Origin: DATKAS01 sp963773315
Lineage (GTDB): Bacteria > Actinomycetota > Acidimicrobiia > Acidimicrobiales > DATKAS01
Reading direction: 5' to 3'
Assembly: GCA_963773315.1 (NCBI GenBank)
Contig: CAVZAF010000002.1
Location: 1 to 64,000 of the forward strand
Length of the DNA: 64,000 nt
Below are positions 1 through 9,270 of this stretch, piece by piece (position 1 is the first letter of the stretch; each line of letters starts with the position of its first letter). The notes beneath the pieces were generated by a model. The model ran no database searches, was not told the DNA's origin, and worked only from the letters and a program-made list of their open reading frames with translations. The translations under genes were made by a program, and so were the position numbers.

Positions 1-1944
1 GAAGACGCTGATCATGATGAGCGCCGCCGAGGTGATGACCCGTGCGGTGCTCGACAGGCCGCTGACCACCGACTGGTGGCTGTCGCCGGTGGCGACGTAC
101 TCCTCGCGCACCCGGGACAGGAGGAACACCTCGTAGTCCATCGAGAGGCCGAAGAGGATGGCGAACATCATCAGCGGCAGGAACGGGTTGATCGGCACGG
201 TGTGGTGGAGGCCGATGAGGTTCTTGCCCCAGCCCCACTGGAACACGGCGACGAGCACGCCGTAGGCGGCGGCGATCGACAGCAGGTTCATCACGGCGGC
301 CTTGAACGGCACGAGGACCGAGCGGAACACGATCATCAGCAGCAGGAACGACATCGCGACGACGGCGACGATGAAGATCGGCAGCCGGCCCATGAGGCGG
401 TCGGCGAGGTCGGTGGCCATCGCTTGGCCGGTGAGCATCACCTTGGCGTTCGGTGCCGGCGACGGTTGCGGGGAGCACGTCGGCGCGGAGGTGGCGGACG
501 AGCTGCGTCGGTCTTCGCGTCCTGCGGGCCGGTGGTCGGGTTGACGGTGAGCACCGCGGTGTCGCGCGCGGCGTTGAAGACGGGCGCGGTCACGGCGGCG
601 ACGCCGGGGTCGGCTGCGAGCGCGTCGTGCACGCGGTCGACGGCGGTCGCGGTCGGCGGCAGTCGGGCACGTCGACGACGACTTGGATCGGGCCGTTGAA
701 GCCACGGCCGAAGCCCGTCGGCGAGCGTGTCGTAGGCGATGCGCTGGGTCTTGCCGGCGGCGGCGTTGCCGTCGTCGGGCGTGCCGATGCGCATGCTCAG
801 CGCCGGCACCGCGATGACGCACAGTGCGACGAAGCTGACGACGCGCGTAGCGCACGGGGTGCTGGCCGACGTGGTGGGCCCAGCGACCCGAGACCGTCTC
901 GTGCGCGGGCTTGGTCACGTGCGACTTGCGGTGGATCGACAGCTTGTCGATCTTCGTGCCGGCCAGGCCGAGCAGACCGGGCAGCAGCGTGACCGCCGCG
1001 ATCATCGAGGCGACGACCACGACCGCGATCGGCAGCGCCCATCGAGCTGATCGCCGGGATGCCCGGCGAGGTACAGACCGAGGATCGCGATCACGACCGT
1101 CGAGCCGGCGAACAGCACCGACATGCCGGCGGTGGCGTTCGCGGTGCCGGCGGCGTCGGCGACGCTCATGCCCTCGTGCAGGTGCTGGCGGTGGCGGGTG
1201 ACGACGAACAGCGCGTAGTCGATGCCGACACCGAGGCCGACCATCATGCAGAGGATCAGCGAGAAGTCGGGGACGTCGATGAACGCGGACAGCACGCCGA
1301 CGCCGGCCGCGCCGACGAACACGCCCATGAGCGCAGTGACGATCGGCAGGCCCATCGCGACGACCGAACCGAACGCGACGAGCAGCACGATGATCGCGAC
1401 GGCGATGCCGATGAGCTCGCTGCTCGGCGCGTCCTGCTTCGACCTGCGCGAGCTCACCGGTGAAGTTGGTCTCGCACACCGGCGGCGCGGGTGATCGACG
1501 CCGCCGCGGTGGCGTCGTCGAGCTGCGTCGTCGTGAACTTGTCGATCGTGTAGGCCACGTCGACGTAGGCCGTGCGGCCGTCGGCGCTGACGGCCGCGGA
1601 CTGCGGACCGAACGGGTCGGTGACCGCGGTGACGTCGTGCCCGGTCGCCAGCTGCTGGCGGGCCTGCTCGATCGCCGTCTTGTGGGCCGGCGTCGTCGAG
1701 GCGGCCGTCGTTGGTGTGGAACACGATGCGGGCGGTCTTGCCGCTCTGGGTCGGGAACCGGGCCGTCAGCACGTCGGCCGCGCGCTGCGACTCGACGCCG
1801 GGGATCCGGATGCTGTTGTCGTAGCGACCGCCGGCCGCACCTTGCAGGGTCACGACGGCGACCGCGGCCACGAGCCAGATCGCCGAGCACCCGGAACGGG
1901 TGGCGGGCGCAGCTGCGGCCGAGGCGGTACAGGAATGCACTCAT
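1..1944 (-). pseudogene. MMPL-family (RND-type) membrane transporter, frameshifted and cut by the window edge
   Basis: MMPL proteins export lipids or drugs across the actinobacterial membrane. Pieces of one such protein appear in order on the minus strand in several frames. An N-terminal piece contains AAGGRYDNSIRIPGVESQ. A central membrane piece (about 1050-1430) contains GLGVGIDYALFVVTR. A C-terminal piece (about 1-440) contains LFGLSMDYEVFLLSR. The start is the ATG at 1944, preceded by an AGGAGG Shine-Dalgarno; it reads MSAFLYRLGRSCARHPFRV before the first shift. Removing one base near 1881 or near 1062 rejoins family-like sequence (IWLV; YLAGIPAISSMG). At least four shifts are needed overall. 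The 3' end lies outside the window. I judge it an intact gene with base-insertion errors, but true decay cannot be excluded. Confidence 0.75.
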
Positions 1945-2033
1945 CGGAATTCCTCCTGGATCGGGCCCGCACGGTGCGGGACGCTTCGCAGGATCCGATG
2001 ACGCCCCTTACCGGGGGCTTGGCCGCCGCTTAC

Positions 2034-5000
2034 TCAGTGCGCGGCGAGGGCGCGCGCGGGCGCGTTCGAGGTCGCTGACCTGGAACTTCGGCACCGGCGC
2101 GCCCACCTCGGCGCGGAGCCGATCGGCCTCGTCCAGCAGCTCGGCGCCCCGGTTGCGCGGTCGCCGTCTTCGACCGCGATCGACGCCGAGCACGGTGTGG
2201 CACACGGCGAGCGACCGACGGCGATCTCGAAGTCGGGGTCGATGCGGTTGCGGAAGCGGCTCGGCGCCTTCGGCCTCGTGGATCCGCAGTGCCTCGGTCG
2301 CGGCACTGTGCGGCCGTCGTCGTCGCGGCCGTGGCGCCGGTGGAGCGAGCGCCGAACCCGCGTGCGCCAGGAACAGGATGTGCGGACTGCGCAGCCGGCG
2401 ACCCGCGTCGAGGCGCGTGTCGATCATCATCGCTCGGCGCGCGTCGACGTCGCCTGTCTTGGAGCAGCGACCACGCGAGCCGCGAGTAGAGCGAGCCGAC
2501 GAAGCCGCGCATGCCGACCTCCTCGGCGAGCTCGACCGCTTCTTCCAACTCGCTCGACGGCGTCCGCGTAGCGGCCGTGCGCGTTCGTCGAAGTCGGCGA
2601 GGAAGCCGAGCGTGATCGACAGCATGACGGGTCGGTCGCTGGCGGCGAACCCGTCGGCCGCCGTGCGGTAGTAGCTGCTCGGCGCTCGTGAGGTCGTCGT
2701 CGAGCATCGCGAGGATCGCGTGCGGAGTACGCCCGCGCACGCGACGACGAAGGTGTCGTCGGGCGCGCCGAGATACACGGTCGAGCGTCTCGGCGGCGCC
2801 GGCGCGCGCTTCGTCGATCGTCGCCGACCAGGCGGGCGGTCTCTGCGTAGAACGACAAGCGTGAACGCGCAGGCCTCGCAGTCGTCGTCAGACGGCGGAA
2901 GATCTCGAGGGCCTCGTGCAGGTCGTCGTCGGCCGCGGCGATGTCACCGGCGATGAAGTGCAGCAGGCCGCGTCCGGCGAGCGCCAGCGCGCGGGTCTGC
3001 GTCGGTCACCGCGCCGGCACACGCGAAGGCGTCGTCGAGCCAGCGCATGCCCTCGACGGCGGTGCCGGTCGAGCCAGTGTGACCAGCTCGAGCCGCCGGC
3101 GATCACGCAGCGCGGTCTCGGCGTCGTCGTTGGCGATCGCCCACTCGAGCGCGGCGCGCAGGTTGTCGTGCTCCTGGGTGATCGTCGCGGAGCCACGTGC
3201 GCTGGGTCGGACCGGTGAACGCAGCCTTGCCGCTGCGCGCACAGCTCGCGCGAAGTGGGCGGCCATCGCGTCGCGCGACTGCGCTTGGCGTCGCCGCGTG
3301 CGCTGAGCTTCTCGCTGGCCGTACTGCGCACAGCGTCTGCAGCTGCGTGAAGCGGACGGTGTCGCCGATGCGGTGCGGCGACGACGAGTGACTTGTCGAC
3401 GAGGGCCTGGATGAGGTCGGCGATGTCGTCGGCGGCGATCGTGTCGTCGGTGCACACGGCTTCGGCGGTCGCGAGGTCGCACCCGCCGGGGAAGACCGAG
3501 AGCCGCTCGAAGACGCGTTGTTCGGCGTCGAACAGCAGGTCGTAGCTCCAGTCGACGACGGCTTGCGAGCGTCTGCTGGCGCGGGAGCGCGGTGCGCGAT
3601 CCTCCGGTGAGGAGCCGGAAGCGGTCGTTCAGGCGCGACGAGATCTGGTGGAGCGGCAGCGCGCGGCTGCGGGCCGCCGCCAGCTCGATGGCCAGCGGGC
3701 AGGCCGTCGAGCCGGGCGCAGATGTCGGCGATCGAGCGGCGCAGGTCGTCGGACAGCTCGAGGGGCGCGCCCGCGGCCTGCGCGCGGGCGACGAACAGCT
3801 GGGCCGCGTCGTCGGCGGTCGAGCGGCGGCACCGGCCACACGGTCTCGCCCGGTCACGCGCAGCGCTTCGCGGCTCGTGGCCACGAGCCGCAAGCCGCGG
3901 GCAGCGGCGCAGCAGATCTTCGGCCACGGCGGCGGCCGCGTCGATGACGTGCTCGCAGTTGTCGAGCGACGATGACCAGCTCGCGATCGCCGATCATGTC
4001 GGCGAGCCGGGCGGCGTCGGGCACGTCGAGCGCCGACGCGATCGCCGCGGTCACCGCGGCCGGATCACCGACGGGCGCGAGCTCGACGAGGTAGCCACCG
4101 TCGGCCGAGCGTCGACCGACGTCGGCGCGCGCCACCTCCAGCGCGAGCCGCGTCTTGCCGACACCGCCCGGACCGACGAGGGACAGAAGCCGCTGCTCGG
4201 CGGCGAGGCGGCTGAGCTCGCGCGAGCTCGTCGTCGCGCCCGACGAGCGGCGTCAGCGACTCCGGGGATCGTGCCTCGCCGCTTCGACTTCGGTGGCGCG
4301 TGCGCGCGGTGACGCGGCGCGTCGAGCGATCGGGTCCTGCGCGAGGATCGCCGCTTCGAGCCGGCGCAGCTCCGGTCCGGGTTCGAGCCCGAGCTCCTCG
4401 GCGAGGATGTGGCGGCCGTCCTGGAAGACGCGCAGCGCGTCGGCCTGCCGACCGGCGCGGTACAGGGCGACCATGAGCTGACCGCGGAGCCGTTCGCGCA
4501 GCGGGTGCGCGGCGACGAGCGCTTCGAGCTCGACGATCGCCTGCGTCGACGTTGCCCGAGCGCGAGCTCGAGCTCGACGCGTTCCTCGATCGCCGCGAGC
4601 CGCAGCTCCGTCAAGCCGGGCGATCGTCGGCTGCGCGAACTCCTCGTAGGCGAAGTCGGCGAGCGCGTCGCCCCGCCACAGCGACTCGGCTTCGGCGAAG
4701 CAGCGCGACCGCCTGCTGCGGGTCGTCGTCCGCCACCGCGGTGCGCGCGGCCGCGACCAGCTGCTCGTACTGGTGGATGTCGACCGCGTCGGCGGGCAGG
4801 TCGAGGACGTAGCCGCCGCCGCGCATCACGACCAGATCGGCCGCCCCGAGCGCGTTGCGCAGCTTCGACGCCAGCGCCTGCAGCCCGTTGCGCACACGCG
4901 GCGGCGGATCCTCGCCCCACAGCGCGTCGACGACCTGCTCGGTCGGCACGACCCGCCCGGCGTGCACGCGAGCAGCGCGAGCAGCGCCTGCTGCTTGCCC

Positions 5001-5068
5001 GTCGGGACAGCGATGTCCCGATCATCCGCATCACGGACTTCGAGTCCACCGAGGAGCCCGACCCGCAC
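2034..5068 (-). pseudogene. AfsR/SARP-type regulator (winged helix, BTAD, NB-ARC-like ATPase, TPR), frameshifted
   Basis: This looks like a large cytoplasmic transcription activator. The GTG start at 5068 gives MRVGLLGGLEVRDADDR, typical of a SARP OmpR-like DNA-binding domain. The next frame carries VVPTEQVVDALWGEDPPPR and a BTAD domain (DIHQYEQLVAAAR; AEELGLEPGPELRRLE). A further piece resembles the AfsR ATPase region (GGYLVELAPVGDP; MIGDRELVIV), and the rest is Ala/Arg-rich and probably TPR-like. No frame stays open for more than part of the gene, so many indels are present. The full protein would be about 1,000 residues. The end at 2034 is a guess from the last plausible frame. A -10 element TACCGT lies 7 nt before the start codon. 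The neighbouring MMPL gene, on the same strand downstream, may be its target. Confidence 0.7.
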
Positions 5069-5075
5069 AATGACG

Positions 5076-5081
5076 ACGGTA
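5076..5081 (-). promoter_or_regulatory. -10 element for the SARP-type gene (leaderless start)
   Basis: Minus-strand TACCGT ends 7 nt before the GTG at 5068. This spacing would place the transcription start at or next to the start codon. No Shine-Dalgarno is visible. Confidence 0.5.
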
Positions 5082-5138
5082 CCGGCATCCTCCGCGCTAG
5101 GTCAGCGCTCGGTAAGCGGGTCGGCGCATGGTGACGGC

Positions 5139-5423
5139 ATGACCACGACCCCCAACGACCGAGCCGCCGGATCGCTCGGTCCCGCAGACCCGATCGCCGA
5201 CGCTCTGCTCGCGGTGATGGCGAAGGTCGAGGGCGACAGCGCCGCCGCACGCAACACCTTCTGCGACCGCGCAACGGCAGTCGCAGTCGGCCGTTCGCCG
5301 CCATCGCCAAGTCCTCGAGATCGCCAGACTCGTCGTCGATGGCGCCGACCGATCGCGCCGCCGGACTCGCACTTGAACACGCGGCACGAATTCCCGACGA
5401 CGCGGAACTGCTCGACCGCATGA
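5139..5423 (+). other. Possible small frameshifted hypothetical gene in the 5069-5497 gap
   Basis: The 429-base gap between the SARP start and tRNA-Arg holds no confident gene. From the ATG at 5139 a coding-like stretch reads DPIADALLAVMAKVEGDSAA and then turns Arg/Pro-rich. A second coding-like stretch, in another frame near 5360-5455, contains LALEHAARIPDDAELLDRM. Together they could be one small gene split by an indel, as in the flanking damaged genes. No family is recognised and the 3' end is undefined. Confidence 0.2.
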
Positions 5424-5497
5424 CCGGGAGTTGGGGTGCGCCGCCGGAGCATCCCGTAGCCCACACATCGCTCGGGATGCCCCGCGACACCCCACAG

Positions 5498-5570
5498 CGC
5501 GCTCGGAGGGAGTCGAACCCCCAACCTTCTGATCCGTAGTCAGATGCTCTATCCATTGAGCTACGAGCGC
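5498..5570 (-). tRNA. tRNA-Arg(ACG)
   Basis: The minus strand folds into a cloverleaf: acceptor GCGCTCG pairs with CGAGCGC, the anticodon loop is CTACGGA with anticodon ACG, and the T-arm contains GGTTCGACTCC. The discriminator is G. CCA is not encoded, so it must be added by the cca product. Confidence 0.95.
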
Positions 5571-5616
5571 TTGCGGGCGAACAGTCTACGCGAGGCCTCC
5601 GGTCGGCCCAATCGCT

Positions 5617-6117
5617 TCACCCCACCTCGTGGCCGTACATCTCCCCCAACGGATCGCTGATCAGCTCGAGCCGCGCACCGTCGGGATCACGGAAGTACAG
5701 CGATGACCCGCTGATGTGGTCGTACTTCACGCCGGCGTCGTCGAGCTTCTTCTTCAAGCGCTCCCAGGTCTCGGGCGGCATCGATATCGCGAGGTGGTGG
5801 AGTCCGCCGAGCACCTCCCCGTAGTCACCGAGGTCGAGGCCCGGGAAGTCGAAGAACGCGAGCGAGTTGCCGTTGCCGATGTCGAAGAAGAAGTGCGTGC
5901 TGCCCTTGTAGTCGCGGTTCTCGAAGAGCTCGGTCAGCGGGAACTCGAGCAGGTCTTGGTAGAAGCGGATCGTCCGCTCGACGTCGGCGCTGAGCAGTGC
6001 GATGTGATGCACACCGCGCGCGGTGCTCGCCGGTCGATCGCCTCGTGGCTTCAGGTGCTCCTCACGAAGCTCGGCTCGCCGAGCGGCCAGACGGTCAAGG
6101 TCCAGGTCAGCACTCAT
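5617..6117 (-). CDS. VOC (glyoxalase/dioxygenase superfamily) protein
   Basis: A 166-residue cytoplasmic protein. After a charged N-terminal helix (about residues 1-35), a single vicinal-oxygen-chelate domain starts at GVHHIALLSADVERTIRFYQ and ends with SSLYFRDPDGARLELI. His in HHIALLS, His in GLHHLAIS and Glu in ARLELI are the expected metal ligands of the beta-alpha-beta-beta-beta repeats. The length suits a one-domain-pair glyoxalase or ring-cleavage-type enzyme; the substrate cannot be told. The ATG at 6117 is supported by a -10 element 8 nt upstream. It is divergent from the gene at 6142 with only 24 bp between start codons. Confidence 0.85.
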   Translation of the reverse strand: MSADLDLDRLAARRAELREEHLKPRGDRPASTARGVHHIALLSADVERTIRFYQDLLEFPLTELFENRDYKGSTHFFFDIGNGNSLAFFDFPGLDLGDYGEVLGGLHHLAISMPPETWERLKKKLDDAGVKYDHISGSSLYFRDPDGARLELISDPLGEMYGHEVG

Positions 6118-6125
6118 CGTGCATC

Positions 6126-6135
6126 ACCCTAGGCT
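6126..6135. promoter_or_regulatory. Interlocked divergent -10 elements (ACCCTAGGCT)
   Basis: On the plus strand TAGGCT (6130-6135) ends 6 nt before the GTG at 6142. On the minus strand TAGGGT (6131-6126) ends 8 nt before the ATG at 6117. The two hexamers share the TA at 6130-6131. Both spacings fit leaderless transcription. Confidence 0.6.
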
Positions 6136-6141
6136 CGGCGA

Positions 6142-6576
6142 GTGGCCATCGAGCTGGTCGTCCACGACGACGCGATCGATCTCAAGTTCACCGGGTGGGA
6201 TCGCCTCTGGACGCTCTCGCGGGGCCTCCAGGTCCCCATCACCGAGATCACCGACGCCCGTGTCGCCCTGGTCAGACCGCTGAAGAAGGACCTGGGCCTG
6301 CGCACCGGCGGTGGTTACTGGCCGGGCCGCATGGCGACGGGACACTTCACCTGGCGTCACCGCAAGGGCGTCCGCCAGCTGTGGGCCGTGTACGCCGACA
6401 AGGAAGCCCTCGTCATCGACACGACCCGCGAGAAGCCGGCGCGCATCGTGATCCAGCATCCGTTCAAGCACGACCTGGCGTGGCTGATCGCCGAGCGCAT
6501 CCCCGGCGCCCATCGGCGCGAAGACGAGCCCCCGGCCGATGTCTACGACGTCGAGGACGAGACCCCGCCGCAGTGA
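6142..6576 (+). CDS. Conserved hypothetical protein, possibly PH-like
   Basis: A 144-residue soluble protein with no signal peptide or membrane segment. Alternating hydrophobic strands dominate residues 3-110 (IELVVHDDAIDLKFTGWDRL; QVPITEITDARVALV; RQLWAVYADKEALVIDT), as in small bacterial PH-like or beta-barrel domains. The last 25 residues are acidic and Pro-rich. No catalytic motif is visible. The GTG start is chosen because TAGGCT lies 6 nt upstream and no other in-frame start fits. It is transcribed divergently from the VOC gene. Function unknown. Confidence 0.7.
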   Translation: MAIELVVHDDAIDLKFTGWDRLWTLSRGLQVPITEITDARVALVRPLKKDLGLRTGGGYWPGRMATGHFTWRHRKGVRQLWAVYADKEALVIDTTREKPARIVIQHPFKHDLAWLIAERIPGAHRREDEPPADVYDVEDETPPQ

Positions 6577-6585
6577 TCTGTGCGG

Positions 6586-7542
6586 TCAGGCCGCGCGGAA
6601 CGTGGCGCGATACGCCTGGGGCGTCGTGCCGGTGATTCGGCGGAAGTGCATGCGGAGTGTCGATGCCGCGCCGAAGCCGCACCGGTCCGCGACGTGATCA
6701 ACCGAGAGGTCGGTGCTCTCGAGCATGCGACGCGCCGCGAGCACTCGTTGCTGGAGCAACCACTGCAACGGCGTCGTGCCTGTCGACGCGCGGAACCGGC
6801 GCGCGAACGTGCGCGGTGACATGCGAGCACGATCCGCGAGCTGTTCGACCGTGAGCTCTTGGTCGAGGTTGTGCACTGCCCAGTCGAGCGTCGCCGCCAG
6901 GTCGTCGCAATCGCACGCCGCCACGGGCGCATCGACGTACTGCGCCTGACCTCCTTCGCGGTGCGGCGGCACGATCATCCGCCGAGCGAACACGTTCGCG
7001 ACTTCAGCGCCGTGGTCTTGGCGCACCATGTAGAGGCACAGGTCGATCGCGGCCGCGGTGCCCGCTGACGTCAGCACGTTGCCTTCGTCGATGTAGAGCA
7101 CCGAGGGGTCGACCTCGACTTGCGGATAGCGACGACGAAGCTCGTCGGCCCACATCCAGTGCGTCGTTGCGCGCCGACCGTCGAGCAGCCCCGCAGCCGC
7201 GAGCACGAACGCACCGGAGCACAGCGATGCGATGCGCGCGCCGCGCACGTGGGCGCGTCGCAACATCGCGCAGAGCTCGAGCGAGATCGGATCGTTCACA
7301 TCCCACGCGGGAACGATGATCGTCTCTGCCCACTCGGCGTCTTCGAGCGTGTACGGCGGATCAATCGTGAACAGCGCGCCCTTCGTCGTGTGTGGCCCCT
7401 CGTGGAGACCACACACCATGAACCGGTACGTCGGCATCCCCATGTCGGAGCGATCGAGCCCGAACACCTCGCAGGGCACCGCGAGCTCGAACACAGAGGT
7501 GTGGTCGGCGACGACCACCGCCACGGAGAGCTCCTTTCGCAT
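6586..7542 (-). CDS. GlxA-family AraC transcriptional regulator (DJ-1/PfpI domain plus HTH)
   Basis: A 318-residue regulator. Residues 1-185 form a DJ-1/PfpI-like sensor domain (SVAVVVADHTSVFELAVPCE; the nucleophile-elbow segment IASLCSGAFVLAAAGLLDG contains Cys). Residues 215-315 are an AraC DNA-binding domain with two HTH units: ELTVEQLADRARMSPRTFAR and DHVADRCGFGAASTLRMHFR. Members control catabolic or stress genes in response to small molecules. The ATG at 7542 has TAGGTT 6 nt upstream. It is divergent from the DinB-like gene at 7614, which may be its target. Confidence 0.9.
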   Translation of the reverse strand: MRKELSVAVVVADHTSVFELAVPCEVFGLDRSDMGMPTYRFMVCGLHEGPHTTKGALFTIDPPYTLEDAEWAETIIVPAWDVNDPISLELCAMLRRAHVRGARIASLCSGAFVLAAAGLLDGRRATTHWMWADELRRRYPQVEVDPSVLYIDEGNVLTSAGTAAAIDLCLYMVRQDHGAEVANVFARRMIVPPHREGGQAQYVDAPVAACDCDDLAATLDWAVHNLDQELTVEQLADRARMSPRTFARRFRASTGTTPLQWLLQQRVLAARRMLESTDLSVDHVADRCGFGAASTLRMHFRRITGTTPQAYRATFRAA

Positions 7543-7548
7543 GGCAGA

Positions 7549-7554
7549 AACCTA
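7549..7554 (-). promoter_or_regulatory. -10 element for the GlxA-type regulator (leaderless start)
   Basis: Minus-strand TAGGTT ends 6 nt before the ATG at 7542, with no Shine-Dalgarno between. Confidence 0.55.
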
Positions 7555-7613
7555 GCGCATATGGGCAGTCCTGCCACTCGTCGCGCACCGTGCACGAGCG
7601 CACGATCACCGCC

Positions 7614-8156
7614 ATGGATCACGAGATGCGCCAAGCCCTCATCCATCAGTACTGCGAAGGTCCGGGCGTCGTCACCGCAGCGCTCGCAGGTGCCACCGAC
7701 GAAGAGCTCGACGCCCGGCCCGCGCCGAACGAGTGGTCGGCACGCGACGTGGTTCACCACCTCGCCGACAGCGAGGCCACGTCGTACATCCGCATCCGCA
7801 AACTCCTCGCCGAGGAGGACCCCGTCATCTACGGATACGACGAGGCCGAGTTCGCGCGCCGGCTGCACTACGACCGTCCGATCGCCGCGTCGCTCGCAGT
7901 GTTGAAGAGCGTGCGCGCGTCGACGACCGAGCTGCTTCGCAGCCTCGACGACGACGACTGGACACGCAGCGGCACCCACACGGAGAGCGGTCCGTACTCC
8001 GTAGAGACGTGGCTCGCGATCTACGCCGCCCACGCGCACGACCACGCGGGCCAGATCAGCCGAGCGCGCTCAGCAGCTACTCGGACGACAACGGCATCAA
8101 CCACACCGCCATCAGGAGGAGGTAGCCGTGTTCTTCGTCGAATGCGACTCGCATGA
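7614..8156 (+). CDS. DinB-superfamily protein
   Basis: About 180 residues with the DinB four-helix-bundle pattern: ATDEELDARPAPNEWSARDV followed by VVHHLADSE, then HAHDHAGQI near residue 145. The His residues in those segments are the usual metal triad of DinB/mycothiol-dependent enzymes. Family members act as thiol-dependent transferases or hydrolases; the substrate is unknown. The ATG at 7614 is the first methionine that begins the domain. The last 30 residues (Arg/Thr-rich) do not look like the family and overlap the next gene by 29 nt. The -1 frame from about 8066 reads RALSSYSDDNGIN and stops at 8125, just before the next start, so an indel near 8066 is likely. Confidence 0.75.
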   Translation: MDHEMRQALIHQYCEGPGVVTAALAGATDEELDARPAPNEWSARDVVHHLADSEATSYIRIRKLLAEEDPVIYGYDEAEFARRLHYDRPIAASLAVLKSVRASTTELLRSLDDDDWTRSGTHTESGPYSVETWLAIYAAHAHDHAGQISRARSAATRTTTASTTPPSGGGSRVLRRMRLA

Positions 8157-8301
8157 CAGCGGGTTCGTCCTGCTGAACGCGGATCAGATCGTCGCGATGC
8201 GCAACACGGCACGCGGCCTCGAGCTCGACTGGCAGTGCTGGTGCGGCAACCGAGGCACGTGGCGACCTCGTGCACACGACCACTCGCCGGTCGCCGCTTG
8301 A
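8128..8301 (+). CDS. Small hypothetical protein (57 aa)
   Basis: A short reading frame starting at GTG 8128 with a very strong Shine-Dalgarno (AGGAGGAGG) about 5 nt upstream. It reads MFFVECDSHDSGFVLLNADQ, then LELDWQCWCGNRGTW, and ends at TGA 8299-8301. Cys/His spacing (CDSH; CWC) hints at a small metal-binding or zinc-ribbon-like fold. It lies just 3' of the DinB-like gene and is probably co-transcribed. I recognise no family. Confidence 0.5.
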   Translation: MFFVECDSHDSGFVLLNADQIVAMRNTARGLELDWQCWCGNRGTWRPRAHDHSPVAA

Positions 8302-8311
8302 GTGACGCGCT

Positions 8312-9145
8312 CTACGGGATGGCGTACACGTCGAGGTGCTGCTTGCCGAAGTTCTTGCAGTCCGGCCATGTCATCCAGAGGTCGAGCGTCTTCCCCCTGA
8401 CGCCGCCGCCGATGTCGAGAGCGGTACGCGGACCGACTCCCTCGATCCAGAGGTTCGTGTGCAGCGGGATCACGCTCTTGTCGACCGCGACGACGTTCGG
8501 CCCGGTCGGCTCGCCTGAGTACGTGGTGCCGACGATCACGTAGCAGACGACGGTGAACTCACCGAGGGGTTGCGAACCGGGGGGAGCGCCGTCGCCGACC
8601 GCCGCCGGGGCCGCCGTCGTCGGTGCCTCGGTGATGGCCGCAGCAGTGATCGACGCTGCGGTCGTCGCCGCGGCCACGGTCGTGGTCGCCGCAGTGGTTG
8701 CTGCGGCCTTCGCGGTCGTCGGCGCAGCGGTGGCCTGGACCGCAACGGTCGTGGCTGACGTCGGCGCGGGGGCCGCGGCCGCGGTCGGAGCCTCGGTCAC
8801 CGCAGTCGTGGGACCGTCGGCCACCAGCGCTCCCGCTCCGACGCCGCCTGACAACGGCACAGCAGCAGCCTCGGCCTGATCGATCGACAGCTCCTTCGCC
8901 GTCACCGAGTAGGCCGCGAGCTGCGGACCGGTCGCCGCGACAGTGGCTGAGCCCGACCTCGATCCACGGGTGCCCTGAAGCGCCAGCGCGGCGATCGTGA
9001 GCAGCGCTGCGACCACCAGCACCGGCAACGGCATCCGGGGCAGCGGCTGACGCCGGCGAAAGACGTGACGGCTGTGCCGCCAGCGCGGCCTCCTGTGGAG
9101 GCGCGCGGATCGACGGATCATTTGGTTGCTGGTTCTCCCTCCCAC
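8312..9145 (-). CDS. Secreted or membrane-anchored protein with C-terminal 3D domain
   Basis: 277 residues. A basic N-terminus precedes one membrane or signal segment (MPLPVLVVAALLTIAALALQ). A linker of about 100 residues follows, almost only Ala, Thr, Pro and Val. The C-terminal domain of about 95 residues contains YVIVGTTYSGEPTG, VAVDKSVIPLHTNLWIEGVG and ALDIGGGVRGKTLDLWM. The conserved Asp residues of this double-psi barrel identify a 3D domain, as in Rpf/YabE-type and MltA-like peptidoglycan enzymes. A role in cell-wall cleavage is inferred. The start may be 9145 or the in-frame ATG at 9121. The leader between it and tRNA-Ser is rich in inverted repeats. Confidence 0.8.
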   Translation of the reverse strand: MGGRTSNQMIRRSARLHRRPRWRHSRHVFRRRQPLPRMPLPVLVVAALLTIAALALQGTRGSRSGSATVAATGPQLAAYSVTAKELSIDQAEAAAVPLSGGVGAGALVADGPTTAVTEAPTAAAAPAPTSATTVAVQATAAPTTAKAAATTAATTTVAAATTAASITAAAITEAPTTAAPAAVGDGAPPGSQPLGEFTVVCYVIVGTTYSGEPTGPNVVAVDKSVIPLHTNLWIEGVGPRTALDIGGGVRGKTLDLWMTWPDCKNFGKQHLDVYAIP

Positions 9146-9166
9146 CGGGTGGCGCTCCGCGTCGCC

Positions 9167-9206
9167 GGACGCACTTAAGTCGTGGGGGAGCTCACGACTG
9201 GCGTCC
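9167..9206 (-). other. Hairpin in the leader of the 3D-domain gene
   Basis: An inner 7-bp stem (AGTCGTG with CACGACT, 9178-9184 and 9193-9199) sits inside an outer 6-bp stem (GGACGC with GCGTCC, 9167-9172 and 9201-9206), separated by a small asymmetric bulge. It lies just upstream of the coding start and could be a regulatory leader. The sequence motifs known for the ydaO c-di-AMP riboswitch are not present. Confidence 0.4.
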
Positions 9207-9236
9207 GACCACCGCTCCCGGCATGGGACCTATGGT

Positions 9237-9270
9237 CTGGAGCCCTTGGGTCTAGCCCCCGACCCTCCAG
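9237..9270 (-). terminator. Nested hairpin downstream of tRNA-Ser(GCT)
   Basis: On the minus strand CTGGAG pairs with CTCCAG (6 bp) and encloses GGGTC pairing with GACCC. It lies about 55 nt 3' of tRNA-Ser(GCT) and 90-120 nt before the 3D-domain gene. It could terminate or process the tRNA transcript, or belong to a structured leader. There is no U-tract. Confidence 0.35.

Noticed and set aside
8312..9000. Tandem DNA repeat in the Ala/Thr/Pro-rich part of the 3D-domain gene
   Set aside because: The repetition is of amino-acid composition, not a fixed DNA unit. The same kind of linker occurs in the DUF192 and DUF3566 genes.
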